Part shown: positions 33,449 to 42,077 of the stretch, in pieces
Numbering within the stretch: the stretch's first letter is position 1
How the letters are laid out: every line of letters begins with the position of its first letter
Assembly (NCBI RefSeq): GCF_001718315.1
Contig: NZ_CP013364.1
Span: forward strand, 841,346-905,345
Length of the DNA: 64,000 nucleotides
Origin: Burkholderia diffusa
Lineage (GTDB): Bacteria; Pseudomonadota; Gammaproteobacteria; Burkholderiales; Burkholderiaceae
Reading direction: 5' to 3'
Program-made: the position numbers and the translations under genes
The notes under the pieces: model-generated
Told to the model about the DNA's origin: nothing
The model's input: only the letters and a program-made list of their open reading frames with translations
The model's database searches: none

Positions 33449-34905
33449 TGGCGCGACGCGCGATGACGCGGGCGTGGCGTGGCGTGCTGCCGGCCGCCGT
33501 GCTGGCGGGCGGCGTCGCCACGTACGCCGCGACGGCGGCCGCTGCCGATGAAACCGCGGCGCCGGCCTCGACTGCCGGCGCGGCGTGCACCGCGAAGCGG
33601 CCCACGGTGCTGTTCAACCGCTGGCAGGAAGACTGGTCGGTGCTCGCGAATCCATGCGTGCCGCACAAGCCGCTCGACGGGCTGAAGTACATCCCGCTGG
33701 GCGCCGATCCGTCGACCTACCTGTCGCTCGGCGCGAACTTGCGCGAGCGCTTCGAGCTGAACAACGCTCCGCTGTTCGGGCTCGGCGCCGCGCACGACGA
33801 CAATTACGTGATCCAGCGCGCGACGGTGCACGCGGATCTGCGCTATGCCGGGCACTTCCAGGCGTTCGTCCAGTTCGTCGATGCGCGGCCGTACGGCAAG
33901 GACACGGTCGGCCCGGTCGACAAGGATCAGCTCGACATCGAGCAGGCGTTCGTCGCGTATGTCGACCAGTTGGGCGGCGGCACGTTCAAGACGCGCATCG
34001 GCCGGCAGGAGATGGCGTTCGACCTGCAGCGGTTCGTGTCGGTGCGTGATGGCCCGAACGTGCGCCAGGCATTCGATGCGTTATGGGCCGATTACGAATT
34101 CGGCAAGTGGCGGCTGATCGGCTATCTGACGCGCCCCGTGCAGTATCGCAACGACGCGGCATTCGACGACGTGTCGAACCGGCACCTCAGATTCGACGGC
34201 GTGCGTGTCGAGCGCAACGATGTGGGACCCGGTGACCTGTCGGCCTACTGGTCGCGCTATACGCGCGACAACGCCCGCTATCTCGCGGGGGCCGGCACCG
34301 AGCGGCGCGACGTGTTCGACATGCGCTACGCGGGCAAGTCTTCCGGCTTCGACTGGGACGCCGAGGCGATGCTGCAGACCGGACACATCGGCCAGGACAC
34401 GATCGGTGCATGGGCGTTCGGCGCGTTGGGCGGCTATACGTTCGCGAAGACGCCTGGCACGCCGCGCATCGGCATCCAGGTGGACGGCGCGTCGGGCGAC
34501 AAGCATCCCGGCGACGGGCGCATGGGCACCTTCAACCCGTTGTTCCCGAATGGCTATTACTTCACGCTCGCCGGCTACACGGGCTACAGCAACCTGATTC
34601 ACGTGAAGCCGTCGCTGACGTTCAAGCCTGCGGCCAACGTGACGGTGCTGACCGCGGTCGGTTTCCAGTGGCGCGCGACGACGGCCGACGCGATCTACGG
34701 GCAAGGGATGCAGGCCGTGCCCGGCACGGCCGGCAAGGGCGGCGCGTGGACCGGCATGTACGCGCAGGCTCGCGTGGACTGGCTCGTCAATGCGAACACG
34801 GCGTTGGCGGTGGAGGCGGTGCACTTCCAGCTCGCCGATTCGATTCGCGCGCTGGGCGCGCGCAATGCCGACTATGTCGGCGTGGAGGCGAAGTTCGGCT
34901 GGTGA
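33448..34905 (+). CDS. Outer-membrane channel, AlgE (alginate export)-like beta-barrel
   Basis: 485 residues; signal peptide ends near ATAAAADE (about residue 33). The mature protein has the features of Alginate_exp barrels: TYLSLGANLRERFELNNAPL, IEQAFVAYVDQLGGGTFKTR, then IGRQEMAFDLQRFVSVRDGP, and a C-terminal aromatic (VEAKFGW) for barrel assembly. ATG 3448 of the 33 kb block overlaps the VOC stop by one base. In non-alginate producers such proteins often act as substrate-specific porins of catabolic clusters; that is the likelier role here than polysaccharide export. Confidence 0.85.
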   Translation: MARRAMTRAWRGVLPAAVLAGGVATYAATAAAADETAAPASTAGAACTAKRPTVLFNRWQEDWSVLANPCVPHKPLDGLKYIPLGADPSTYLSLGANLRERFELNNAPLFGLGAAHDDNYVIQRATVHADLRYAGHFQAFVQFVDARPYGKDTVGPVDKDQLDIEQAFVAYVDQLGGGTFKTRIGRQEMAFDLQRFVSVRDGPNVRQAFDALWADYEFGKWRLIGYLTRPVQYRNDAAFDDVSNRHLRFDGVRVERNDVGPGDLSAYWSRYTRDNARYLAGAGTERRDVFDMRYAGKSSGFDWDAEAMLQTGHIGQDTIGAWAFGALGGYTFAKTPGTPRIGIQVDGASGDKHPGDGRMGTFNPLFPNGYYFTLAGYTGYSNLIHVKPSLTFKPAANVTVLTAVGFQWRATTADAIYGQGMQAVPGTAGKGGAWTGMYAQARVDWLVNANTALAVEAVHFQLADSIRALGARNADYVGVEAKFGW

Positions 34906-34923
34906 CGCGGCGCGCCACGCGGC

Positions 34924-35829
34924 TCAGTGCGGCGCGCCGGCGAGCGTCGCGACGAAGTCGATGAACGCCGTGACGCGCTTTGAGCCGCGCTGATTCGGCA
35001 GGTACAGCGCGGTGACGACCGAGCGCGCCGCATCGGGCATGACGTCGTACGCTTCGAACAGCCTGCGCAGGCGGCCCGACTGGACGTCGCCGTCGACCAG
35101 CCAGTCGGGCAGCAGTGCGATGCCGGCGCCGTCGAGCGCGGCATCGCGCAACACTTCGCTGTGGTTCGACTTCAGCCGTCCGGCGACCAGCACTTTCGTC
35201 GTGCCGTGCGCGTCGGCGAACGACCACGCCTGCTGGTCGCCGCCGAAGTGAAAGCGCAGGCACTGATGGTCGACCAGTTCGCCCGGCGTACCCGGCGCAC
35301 CATTCGCATCGAGGTAGTCGTGGCTCGCGACGACAAAGCGCTTGAAAGTGCCGAGTTGCCGCGCGACGACCTCCGCGGATGGCGCCGCCTCGCCGAGCCG
35401 GATCGCGACGTCGATCCGGCCCGCGACGAGATCGACGCGTTCGTCGGTGAGCTGCAGGTCGAGGTCGAGCTTCGGATAGCGTGCGAGGAAGGCCCCGATG
35501 TGCGGCGCGATGCGACGCACGCCGTACGCGACCGGCACCGACACGCGCAGCGGTCCGGACGGCTCGTCGCCGCGATCGGAGACGAGCGCGTCGGCTTCCG
35601 CGAGTTCCTCCAGCAACCGCTTTGCCCGCGCGTAGTACACGGAGCCGGCATCGGAGAGCGTGACCTGGCGCGTCGTGCGGTTCAGCAGCACGGTGCCCAG
35701 CGACGCCTCGAGCGCATCCACCGCGCGCACCACCGACGAGGCCGCGAGATCGAGGCGCCGCCCCGCGCTCGAGAAGCCGCCGGCTTCCGCGACTTCCACG
35801 AACGCGCGCAGCGCGGAGAATTTGTCCAT
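34924..35829 (-). CDS. LysR-family transcriptional regulator
   Basis: 301 residues from the ATG at 35829 (AAAGG upstream). N-terminal winged HTH: ALRAFVEVAEAGGFSSAGRR, LDLAASSVVRAVDALEASLG. The effector-binding domain carries the CrgA-type motifs PLRVSVPVAYGVRRIAPHIG and GAGIALLPDWLVDGDVQSG. It converges on the channel gene (19 bases apart) and is divergent from the DsbA-family gene at 35934, the most probable target. Confidence 0.92.
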   Translation of the reverse strand: MDKFSALRAFVEVAEAGGFSSAGRRLDLAASSVVRAVDALEASLGTVLLNRTTRQVTLSDAGSVYYARAKRLLEELAEADALVSDRGDEPSGPLRVSVPVAYGVRRIAPHIGAFLARYPKLDLDLQLTDERVDLVAGRIDVAIRLGEAAPSAEVVARQLGTFKRFVVASHDYLDANGAPGTPGELVDHQCLRFHFGGDQQAWSFADAHGTTKVLVAGRLKSNHSEVLRDAALDGAGIALLPDWLVDGDVQSGRLRRLFEAYDVMPDAARSVVTALYLPNQRGSKRVTAFIDFVATLAGAPH

Positions 35830-35933
35830 GTCGTTGCCTTTGTGCGTGCCGCAACGATGCGTTGCGTGCCGCTCGCATTCTATCGCCGGCCGGCAAGCGC
35901 TATCTTCGAAACTGCAATCAACAGGAGAGCGCA

Positions 35934-36575
35934 ATGAATTCCGTCGAAGTCGCGATCACCTACGACCTCATCTGCCCGTGGTGCTGGATCGCCGAGCGCA
36001 GGCTTGCCGAAGCGATCGACGAAGCCGGGCTGGCCGGCGACGTGAAGATCCGGTTCGTGCCGTTCGAACTGAACCCGACGATGCCGGCCGCGGGCATGGA
36101 CCGCAAGGCATATCGCAGTGCGAAGTTCGGCAGCTGGGCGCGTTCGCAGGCGCTCGACGCGCAAGTGGCCGACGCCGGCCGCGCGGCGGGCCTCGTGTTC
36201 GATCATGCGCGAATCGCGCGCACGCCGAATACCCGGCTCGCGCACCGGCTCGTCTGGTTCGCGCAGCAGCGCGGCGGCGCGGCCGCGCTGGTCGATGCGC
36301 TGTTCGCCGCGTACTTCCGCGACGGCCGCGACATTGGCGATGCGAACGTGCTCGTCGAGATCGCGGCCGGCGCAGGTTTGCCGGGCGACGCGGTGCGGGC
36401 GTTCCTCGCGTCCGACGAAGGGCGCGATGCGGTAATCGCGCTCGAGGCCGATGCGGTGCGCGCAGGCGTCGCGTCGGTGCCGTCGACGCGGATCGGATCC
36501 GTCGTCGTCAGCGGCGCGCAGCCGACCGCCGTGTTTCGCGATGCGTTGCTCGCCGCGCATCGCGCGGTCGCGTGA
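35934..36575 (+). CDS. DsbA-family oxidoreductase, FrnE-like
   Basis: 213 residues from the ATG at 35934 (AGGAGA upstream), no signal peptide, so cytoplasmic. Thioredoxin-fold active site CPWC in YDLICPWCWIAERRL (about residue 14), and the DsbA/FrnE helical insertion. C-terminal VASVPSTRIGSVVVSGAQPT keeps the cis-Pro loop in changed form (VPST). FrnE-type proteins act as cytosolic dithiol oxidoreductases or isomerases, often in polyketide or aromatic contexts. Divergent from the LysR gene with a 104-base intergenic region. Confidence 0.85.
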   Translation: MNSVEVAITYDLICPWCWIAERRLAEAIDEAGLAGDVKIRFVPFELNPTMPAAGMDRKAYRSAKFGSWARSQALDAQVADAGRAAGLVFDHARIARTPNTRLAHRLVWFAQQRGGAAALVDALFAAYFRDGRDIGDANVLVEIAAGAGLPGDAVRAFLASDEGRDAVIALEADAVRAGVASVPSTRIGSVVVSGAQPTAVFRDALLAAHRAVA

Positions 36576-36728
36576 ACAAGGCCCGGAGCCTCGCGCCACG
36601 GTATTCAGAACGTTTCATGTCCGGCTCAGGATTATTGCGAAAGCGGCCGGTACGCTCGATGTCGCGCGTGTCGCTTGCGGGACCGGCGGACGCCGCGCGA
36701 CGTCGATACGCAATCGAGGAAATCGGAC

Positions 36729-37715
36729 ATGAACAGACTGAACCGGCGCATGCATGCGCTGCGCCTGGGTGCCACGCTGCTCGTCGCATGGTGCGTCGGC
36801 CTGCTCACATCGGCCGCGTTCGCCGACGAGCCGGGCGGCGGCAGCCAGCCGCCCGGCTTCTACCGGCAGAAGCTCGGCGATTTGCAGATCGTCGCGCTAT
36901 CCGACGGCACCCACACGTTTCCGGTCGATACGGTGTTCCGTGATGTATCGAAGGACGAAATCCGGCGCGATCTCGACCGGGCATTTCTCGAGCCGCCGGT
37001 CCAGGGATCGATCAATGCGTTCCTGGTCGACACGGGATCGAAGCGGATTCTCGTCGATACCGGCGCCGGCGTGCTGTACGGCGACTGCTGCGGCAAGCTG
37101 CTCGGCAATTTACGCGCGGCAGGCTATGCGCCGGAGCAGATCGACGAGGTGCTGCTCACGCACCTGCACAAGGATCATGTCGGCGGCATCGTGTCGGATG
37201 GCAGGATGACCTTTCCGAACGCGGTCGTCCGGGTGAACGAGATCGAGGCGAATTACTGGCTCGACCCGGACAACAAGGCGCGGGCGCCGGCGTTCCTGGC
37301 ATCGTTCTTCGACGCGGCGGCCGCGTCGATCGCACCGTACGTCGCCGCCGGCCGCTTCAGGACGTTTCGCGGCGAAGCGACGCTTGCCCCCGGCATTCGC
37401 GCGGTGCCGATGCCCGGTCACACGCCGGGCCATACGGCCTATCTGATCGAGAGCGGCAACGCGGGACTGCTCGCGTGGGGCGACATCGTGCACGTCGCGG
37501 CGATCCAGCTGCAGGATCCGGATGCGGCCGTTCAGTACGACAGCGATGCCGCCGCGGCCCGCCGAACGCGGCGCGACGTGTTCAGGCGCGTGGCCGACCG
37601 ACGCTATCTGGTCGGCGCCGCGCACATCGCGTTTCCCGGTCTCGGGCACTTGCGCAGGGACGGGGCGCGGTACGACTGGGTGCCGGTCAACTACGACGCG
37701 ACGCCGCTGCGATGA
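36729..37715 (+). CDS. Exported MBL-fold metallo-hydrolase
   Basis: 328 residues from the ATG at 36729 (GAGGAAAT upstream) with a signal peptide (LRLGATLLVAWCVGLLTSAAFADE). The metallo-beta-lactamase motif THLHKDHVGG (about residue 145) and the downstream metal ligands in GHTPGHTAYL and WGDIVHV (about 242-265) are intact, giving a binuclear zinc or iron site. It belongs to the periplasmic lactonase-like MBL subgroup (similar to quorum-quenching lactonases and PNGM-like proteins), not to classical beta-lactamases. Substrate unknown. Convergent with the AraC gene after a 22-base gap. Confidence 0.87.
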   Translation: MNRLNRRMHALRLGATLLVAWCVGLLTSAAFADEPGGGSQPPGFYRQKLGDLQIVALSDGTHTFPVDTVFRDVSKDEIRRDLDRAFLEPPVQGSINAFLVDTGSKRILVDTGAGVLYGDCCGKLLGNLRAAGYAPEQIDEVLLTHLHKDHVGGIVSDGRMTFPNAVVRVNEIEANYWLDPDNKARAPAFLASFFDAAAASIAPYVAAGRFRTFRGEATLAPGIRAVPMPGHTPGHTAYLIESGNAGLLAWGDIVHVAAIQLQDPDAAVQYDSDAAAARRTRRDVFRRVADRRYLVGAAHIAFPGLGHLRRDGARYDWVPVNYDATPLR

Positions 37716-37737
37716 GCGGACGATGCGCGCGACTGCG

Positions 37738-38646
37738 TCAGCGCGACATGCCGCGCCGCCATGCGCCGGGCGGATGGCCGACGATGCGCGCGAACAGGCG
37801 GTTCAGGTGGCTCTGGTCGGCGAAGCCGCACGCGGCCGCGATTTCCGCGAGCGTCATGTCGGTCGTCTCGATCAACTCGCGGGCCCGCATCACGCGCTGC
37901 TCCAGCAGCCATTGATGCGGCGTGCGCCCGGTCGTGCGCGAGAACGCGCGGATGAAATAGCCGCGCGACAGATCGCATTCGTTCGCGACTTCCTCGATCG
38001 ATACGCCGAGGTTCGCCTTTTCCATCAACAGTTCCTTCGCGAGCGCCGTCTTGGCTGGCGACAGCAGGCCCTTGCGCTGCAGGTCGCGCGCATGCGCATT
38101 GCCGTACCGGCACGCGAGATGCGTGCCGATCGCGACGCCCATCTGCTCGACGAACAACGTGTTCAGCGCGCCCGGCACGTCGAGGCTGTCGGCGACCGCG
38201 TGCGCGAGATGGCCGAGCACCGCGTCCTGCACGTCGGGCGCGCAGGTCAGGCCGGCGATTTCGGCGCCGTCGTGTTCGCGGCCGAGGTGGTCGAGGTAGC
38301 TGCGCGACAGCTCGATCAGCACGAAGTCGAACTTGCCGTACAGGTCGGCGCGAAAATTCCGGGAAAAGTCGCGAATGTAGATGGAGTTGGGCTGAAACCG
38401 TCGCTCGGATTTGCCGGCGCCGCCATAGATCGTGCGCCGATGCCCGCCGTTCAGCGACACGCCGATCAGGAAGCCGCGATCGCTGGCGGCCATTTCGATG
38501 CGCTCGAATTGTTCGTCGCGCATGCATTTGCGGTGGAGCGTCAGGCCGCCGGCCGACCTTTCAATATCCTTGGACAGCAGGCTCGACATGCATCCGAGCG
38601 TGTCTTTCGGCGGCGCCGCGGCGGGCGCGACGAGAGGATCAGACAT
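37738..38646 (-). CDS. AraC-family transcriptional regulator
   Basis: 302 residues. The C-terminal pair of HTHs is clear: IEEVANECDLSRGYFIRAFS (about residue 218) and LAEIAAACGFADQSHLNRLF (about 266), with TPHQWLLEQRVMRARELIET between. The N-terminal part (residues 1-190) resembles a cupin-like sensor but without a nameable ligand. It could act on the convergent metallo-hydrolase region or on targets elsewhere; no operator is evident. Confidence 0.9.
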   Translation of the reverse strand: MSDPLVAPAAAPPKDTLGCMSSLLSKDIERSAGGLTLHRKCMRDEQFERIEMAASDRGFLIGVSLNGGHRRTIYGGAGKSERRFQPNSIYIRDFSRNFRADLYGKFDFVLIELSRSYLDHLGREHDGAEIAGLTCAPDVQDAVLGHLAHAVADSLDVPGALNTLFVEQMGVAIGTHLACRYGNAHARDLQRKGLLSPAKTALAKELLMEKANLGVSIEEVANECDLSRGYFIRAFSRTTGRTPHQWLLEQRVMRARELIETTDMTLAEIAAACGFADQSHLNRLFARIVGHPPGAWRRGMSR

Positions 38647-39065
38647 GATGGAGCGTCCTTCGGTGGGATGCGGCGCGCGAGCATTTTTGCGTGCAACTCA
38701 TACGACACGCCCAACAGGCCCAGAATAACTTGAATAAATGTCCGCTTGCTGACGAAAAATGCACCGGCCGGGCCGATTCGTTTTGCCGGCTCCCGAACGA
38801 TATCACCGGCGCGGGAACGCCACGCGCGGGCACCAGGGCCACATGATACTGCCCCATTTGGGTTTCCGCTGCCGGCGTGTCCGCCGCGTGCCGCCGCGTC
38901 GGCCGCCAGTGCATTTTCATTCAAGATTTTTCTTTATGCGGCGTTTAGACTCGGCACACTTTTTGACATTTCGTGCCCCGCGTGCCGCGCAGGCCCGGCG
39001 CGGACTCCCGCCCCGGTGAACCGCGCGTTCACATGGCGGTCATCGTGGGGAACCTGGAGGCGGCC
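38647..39065. other. Divergent intergenic region, AraC / winged-helix ATPase regulator
   Basis: About 420 bases without a supported gene. It has an AT-rich core around 38905-38970 (a likely promoter area) and the ribosome site CTGGAGG just before 39066. No clear palindrome was found. Confidence 0.5.
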
Positions 39066-41957
39066 ATGATCCAGATCGGGAATTTGTCGGTGGATTTCGA
39101 GCAGCGCGACATTCGCCATCACGGCGCATCGTTGCGAATCGGCGCACGCGCGCTCGACATACTGGAAGTACTGCATCGCGCGAACGGATCCCTCGTGTCG
39201 AAGGACGACATCATGGACGCGGTGTGGCCGGGCCTGATCGTCGAGGAGAACCGGCTGCAGGTGCACGTCGCGACGTTGCGCAAGGCGCTCGGCCCGAATC
39301 GCGACCTGATCAAGACGGTGCCCGGCCGCGGCTACCTGCTGATCGCGCATCCGCCGGTCGCGCACACGGTGGCGCCGCCAGCGGCCGACGCGGCGCACGA
39401 CGCGGATGCGGCGTCTCATCCGGTGCCGCTCGTCGGGCGCCAAACCGAGATCGGCCAGATCGTCGACATGCTCGAACGGGCGCCCGTCGTCACGCTCGTC
39501 GGTGCGGGCGGCATCGGCAAGACGAGCCTCGCGGGGCGCGTCGCGCATGAATGGCGCGCGCGCTCGGGCGATCGCGTAGTGTTCGTCGAACTGGCGTGTG
39601 CGGCGACGCGCGACGACGTGCTGCGCGCGATTGCAACCGAACTCGGGCTCGACGTGGACGGCGTGCCGACCGTCGAGCAGATCGGCGATGCACTGGCCGC
39701 GACGCGCGGTCTGCTCGTGCTCGACAACGCGGAGCATGTTATCGACCTCGTGGCCGACCTCGTCGAAACGCTGACGTCGCACAGCGCGACGCCGCGCGTG
39801 CTCGTGACGAGTCGCGAGCCGCTTCATATTTCGGTCGAGACCGTGTTTCGCGTGAGTCCGCTGGCGGTGCCGGACCGGAGCGCATCCGTCGACGAGATCG
39901 TGCGCCATTCCGCCGTCGAGCTTTTTCTGGCCCGGATTCGCGCCGCCACGCCCGACTGTGCGGTCGATGCGGCTGGCCTCAGGTTGATCGGCGATATCTG
40001 CCGGCGCCTCGACGGGTTGCCGCTCGCCATCGAGCTCGCGGCGGCGCGCGTCGCGACGCTCGGGCTGGAGGTTGTCGCAGCGCGTCTCGACGACCGGCTG
40101 AACCTGCTGACGGGCGGGCTGCGCTCGGCGCTGCCGCGCCACCAGACGTTGCGGGCCACGTTCGACTGGAGCTACGTATTGCTGGATGCGGCCGCCCGGT
40201 CGCTGTTTCGCCGCATGGCCTGTTTCATTGGTCCGTTTACGTTCGATGCCGCGCGTGACGTCGCGATGGCCCCGGGCATGCCGGCCGCCGAGATGGTCGC
40301 GCTGCTCGGCGAACTGGTCGCGAAGTCGCTGGTCGCCGTCGAATTCAACGGCGCGCAGGCGCGTTACAGACTGACCGAATCGACCCGCGCGTACGCGCTG
40401 GAGAAACTGCGCAACGAAGGCGAATTCGATGCGGTCGCCGAACGTCATGCGCGCTACGAACGCGAGCAGGCGGAAGCGCGAATGCTCGCCCAGGCCGAGC
40501 GCACGCACGCCGCGGGCCTGCGCCCCGGCACGGGCACTGTGCCACTTCGCGAATTCGCGGCGGCCGGGCCGCAGGCTGCGGAAATCGACGGGCTGGCGCA
40601 TGCATTGCTCGAGCCGGCGCGCATGCGCGAATGCTCGATACCTGCGAGACGCACGCTCGACGCACTCGACGCCGGTGCGCCGGGGGCCGTCGACGCGGCG
40701 CGAGAAATGCGCCTGCGCGCGGCCTATGCGGCCGCGCTGCTGCATACCGACGGCGATACGCACACGGCCGCCGCGATGTGGGACAGGACGCTCGGCCTCG
40801 CGGGCCGGCTCGGTGACGAGGCGTTCGACGCGCGCGCGCTGGTCGGGCTGTGGAACGCCATGCTGACGCGCTCCGACATTCATGAATCGCTGCGCTATGC
40901 GACGCGCTTCGAACGGGCCGCGCAGCGGCGGGGCGACCGGTCGCAACGGTTGCTGGCGAACGCGATGGTCGCGACCTCGCTGCATTACTTCGGCGAGCAT
41001 GCGCAGGCGCGCGAGCGGCTCGAGGCGGCGACGGCCGAGCTTGCCGACGCCGGCGAACCGCCGTGCGCCGAAGCGGCGCTGGGCGTCGACGTCGCGACGC
41101 TCGGCCGGACGATGCTGACACGGCTCGTCTGGATGCAGGGCGATCCGGAATACGCGATGCGGCTGGCGGCGCAGGCGGTCGACTGCGCGCGCCGCGGCGG
41201 CTCGGGGCTGGCGCTTTGCGTCGTGCTGGGCGCCGCTGCCGTGCCGATCGCGTTGCGCTACGGCGATCACGACGTGATCGCCGACTATCTCGCGACGCTG
41301 CGCGCGACCGCCGATGCGAACGGGTTCGACATCTGGCGCAACCATGCCGAATGTCTCGCCGGACAATTCGACATGCAGGCGGGTCATCCGGGCGCGGGGC
41401 TCGCGCGGCTCGAACCCGCGCTGCGGCGCATCGAAGCGAGCGGATTTCGGCGCCTGCTCGCGCCGCTCGTCGTCGCCTATGCGGAAGGGCTGACGCGCAC
41501 CGGCCGCGCGGCCGACGCATGCACGAGGCTCGACGCGACGCTCGCGCGCTGCCGCGCGCACGGCGAGCATCTGTTCGTGCCGGAACTGCTCCGCGCGCGC
41601 GGGCTGGCGACGCTCGAACAGGCCCGTGCCGCCGATCCGGATCGCGCGGCCGCATGCGAAGCGGACGGGCAGCATTACCTGTTGACGGCGATCCATGCGG
41701 CGAACGCGCAAGGCGCGGCGATGTCGGCGCTGCGCAGCACGCTGGACCTCGCCGATCACCTGATCGAGCGCGGGCGCACCGCACAGGCATCGTCGCTGGT
41801 GGCCGACCTGTCGGCGCAGGTCGACCCGCAGTCGCGCGCGTTCGACGTTCGGCGCCTGGCGCGTCTGCAGAACTTCGTTCGCCTGGAGATCAGCGCGTCG
41901 ACGGGCCTGGCGCGCGCGCGATATGAGGCGGCGGTTGCGATGCAGTCGGCGGCGTGA
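39066..41957 (+). CDS. Winged-helix/P-loop ATPase transcriptional regulator with TPR-like C-terminus
   Basis: 963 residues from the ATG at 39066, placed by GGAGG six bases upstream. Residues 1-95: OmpR/PhoB-type winged helix (ALDILEVLHRANGSLVSKDD, VWPGLIVEENRLQVHVATLR, VPGRGYLLIA). Residues about 110-380: STAND-like ATPase with Walker A GAGGIGKTSLAG, Walker B RGLLVLDNAEHV, sensor VLVTSREPLHI and GLPLAIELAAARV. The rest is helical, Ala/Leu/Arg-rich and TPR-like. Such proteins combine DNA binding with nucleotide-dependent switching. It lies 120 bases before the amidohydrolase, its likely target. Confidence 0.88.
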   Translation: MIQIGNLSVDFEQRDIRHHGASLRIGARALDILEVLHRANGSLVSKDDIMDAVWPGLIVEENRLQVHVATLRKALGPNRDLIKTVPGRGYLLIAHPPVAHTVAPPAADAAHDADAASHPVPLVGRQTEIGQIVDMLERAPVVTLVGAGGIGKTSLAGRVAHEWRARSGDRVVFVELACAATRDDVLRAIATELGLDVDGVPTVEQIGDALAATRGLLVLDNAEHVIDLVADLVETLTSHSATPRVLVTSREPLHISVETVFRVSPLAVPDRSASVDEIVRHSAVELFLARIRAATPDCAVDAAGLRLIGDICRRLDGLPLAIELAAARVATLGLEVVAARLDDRLNLLTGGLRSALPRHQTLRATFDWSYVLLDAAARSLFRRMACFIGPFTFDAARDVAMAPGMPAAEMVALLGELVAKSLVAVEFNGAQARYRLTESTRAYALEKLRNEGEFDAVAERHARYEREQAEARMLAQAERTHAAGLRPGTGTVPLREFAAAGPQAAEIDGLAHALLEPARMRECSIPARRTLDALDAGAPGAVDAAREMRLRAAYAAALLHTDGDTHTAAAMWDRTLGLAGRLGDEAFDARALVGLWNAMLTRSDIHESLRYATRFERAAQRRGDRSQRLLANAMVATSLHYFGEHAQARERLEAATAELADAGEPPCAEAALGVDVATLGRTMLTRLVWMQGDPEYAMRLAAQAVDCARRGGSGLALCVVLGAAAVPIALRYGDHDVIADYLATLRATADANGFDIWRNHAECLAGQFDMQAGHPGAGLARLEPALRRIEASGFRRLLAPLVVAYAEGLTRTGRAADACTRLDATLARCRAHGEHLFVPELLRARGLATLEQARAADPDRAAACEADGQHYLLTAIHAANAQGAAMSALRSTLDLADHLIERGRTAQASSLVADLSAQVDPQSRAFDVRRLARLQNFVRLEISASTGLARARYEAAVAMQSAA

Positions 41958-42077
41958 CGGCGCGCGCGCCGATCGTTCAATGTTCAAGGAGGAAGGGATG
42001 GTCGGTGGATCGTCAAACCGGATGCATGCCGAGAGCGGCCGCATGCCGGCTTTCGGCGCGAGCGGGAGGGCCTGACG

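Noticed and set aside
36729..37715. Beta-lactamase resistance gene
   Set aside because: It has the MBL metal motif and a signal peptide, but the sequence belongs to the lactonase-like hydrolase branch and lacks features of class B beta-lactamases.
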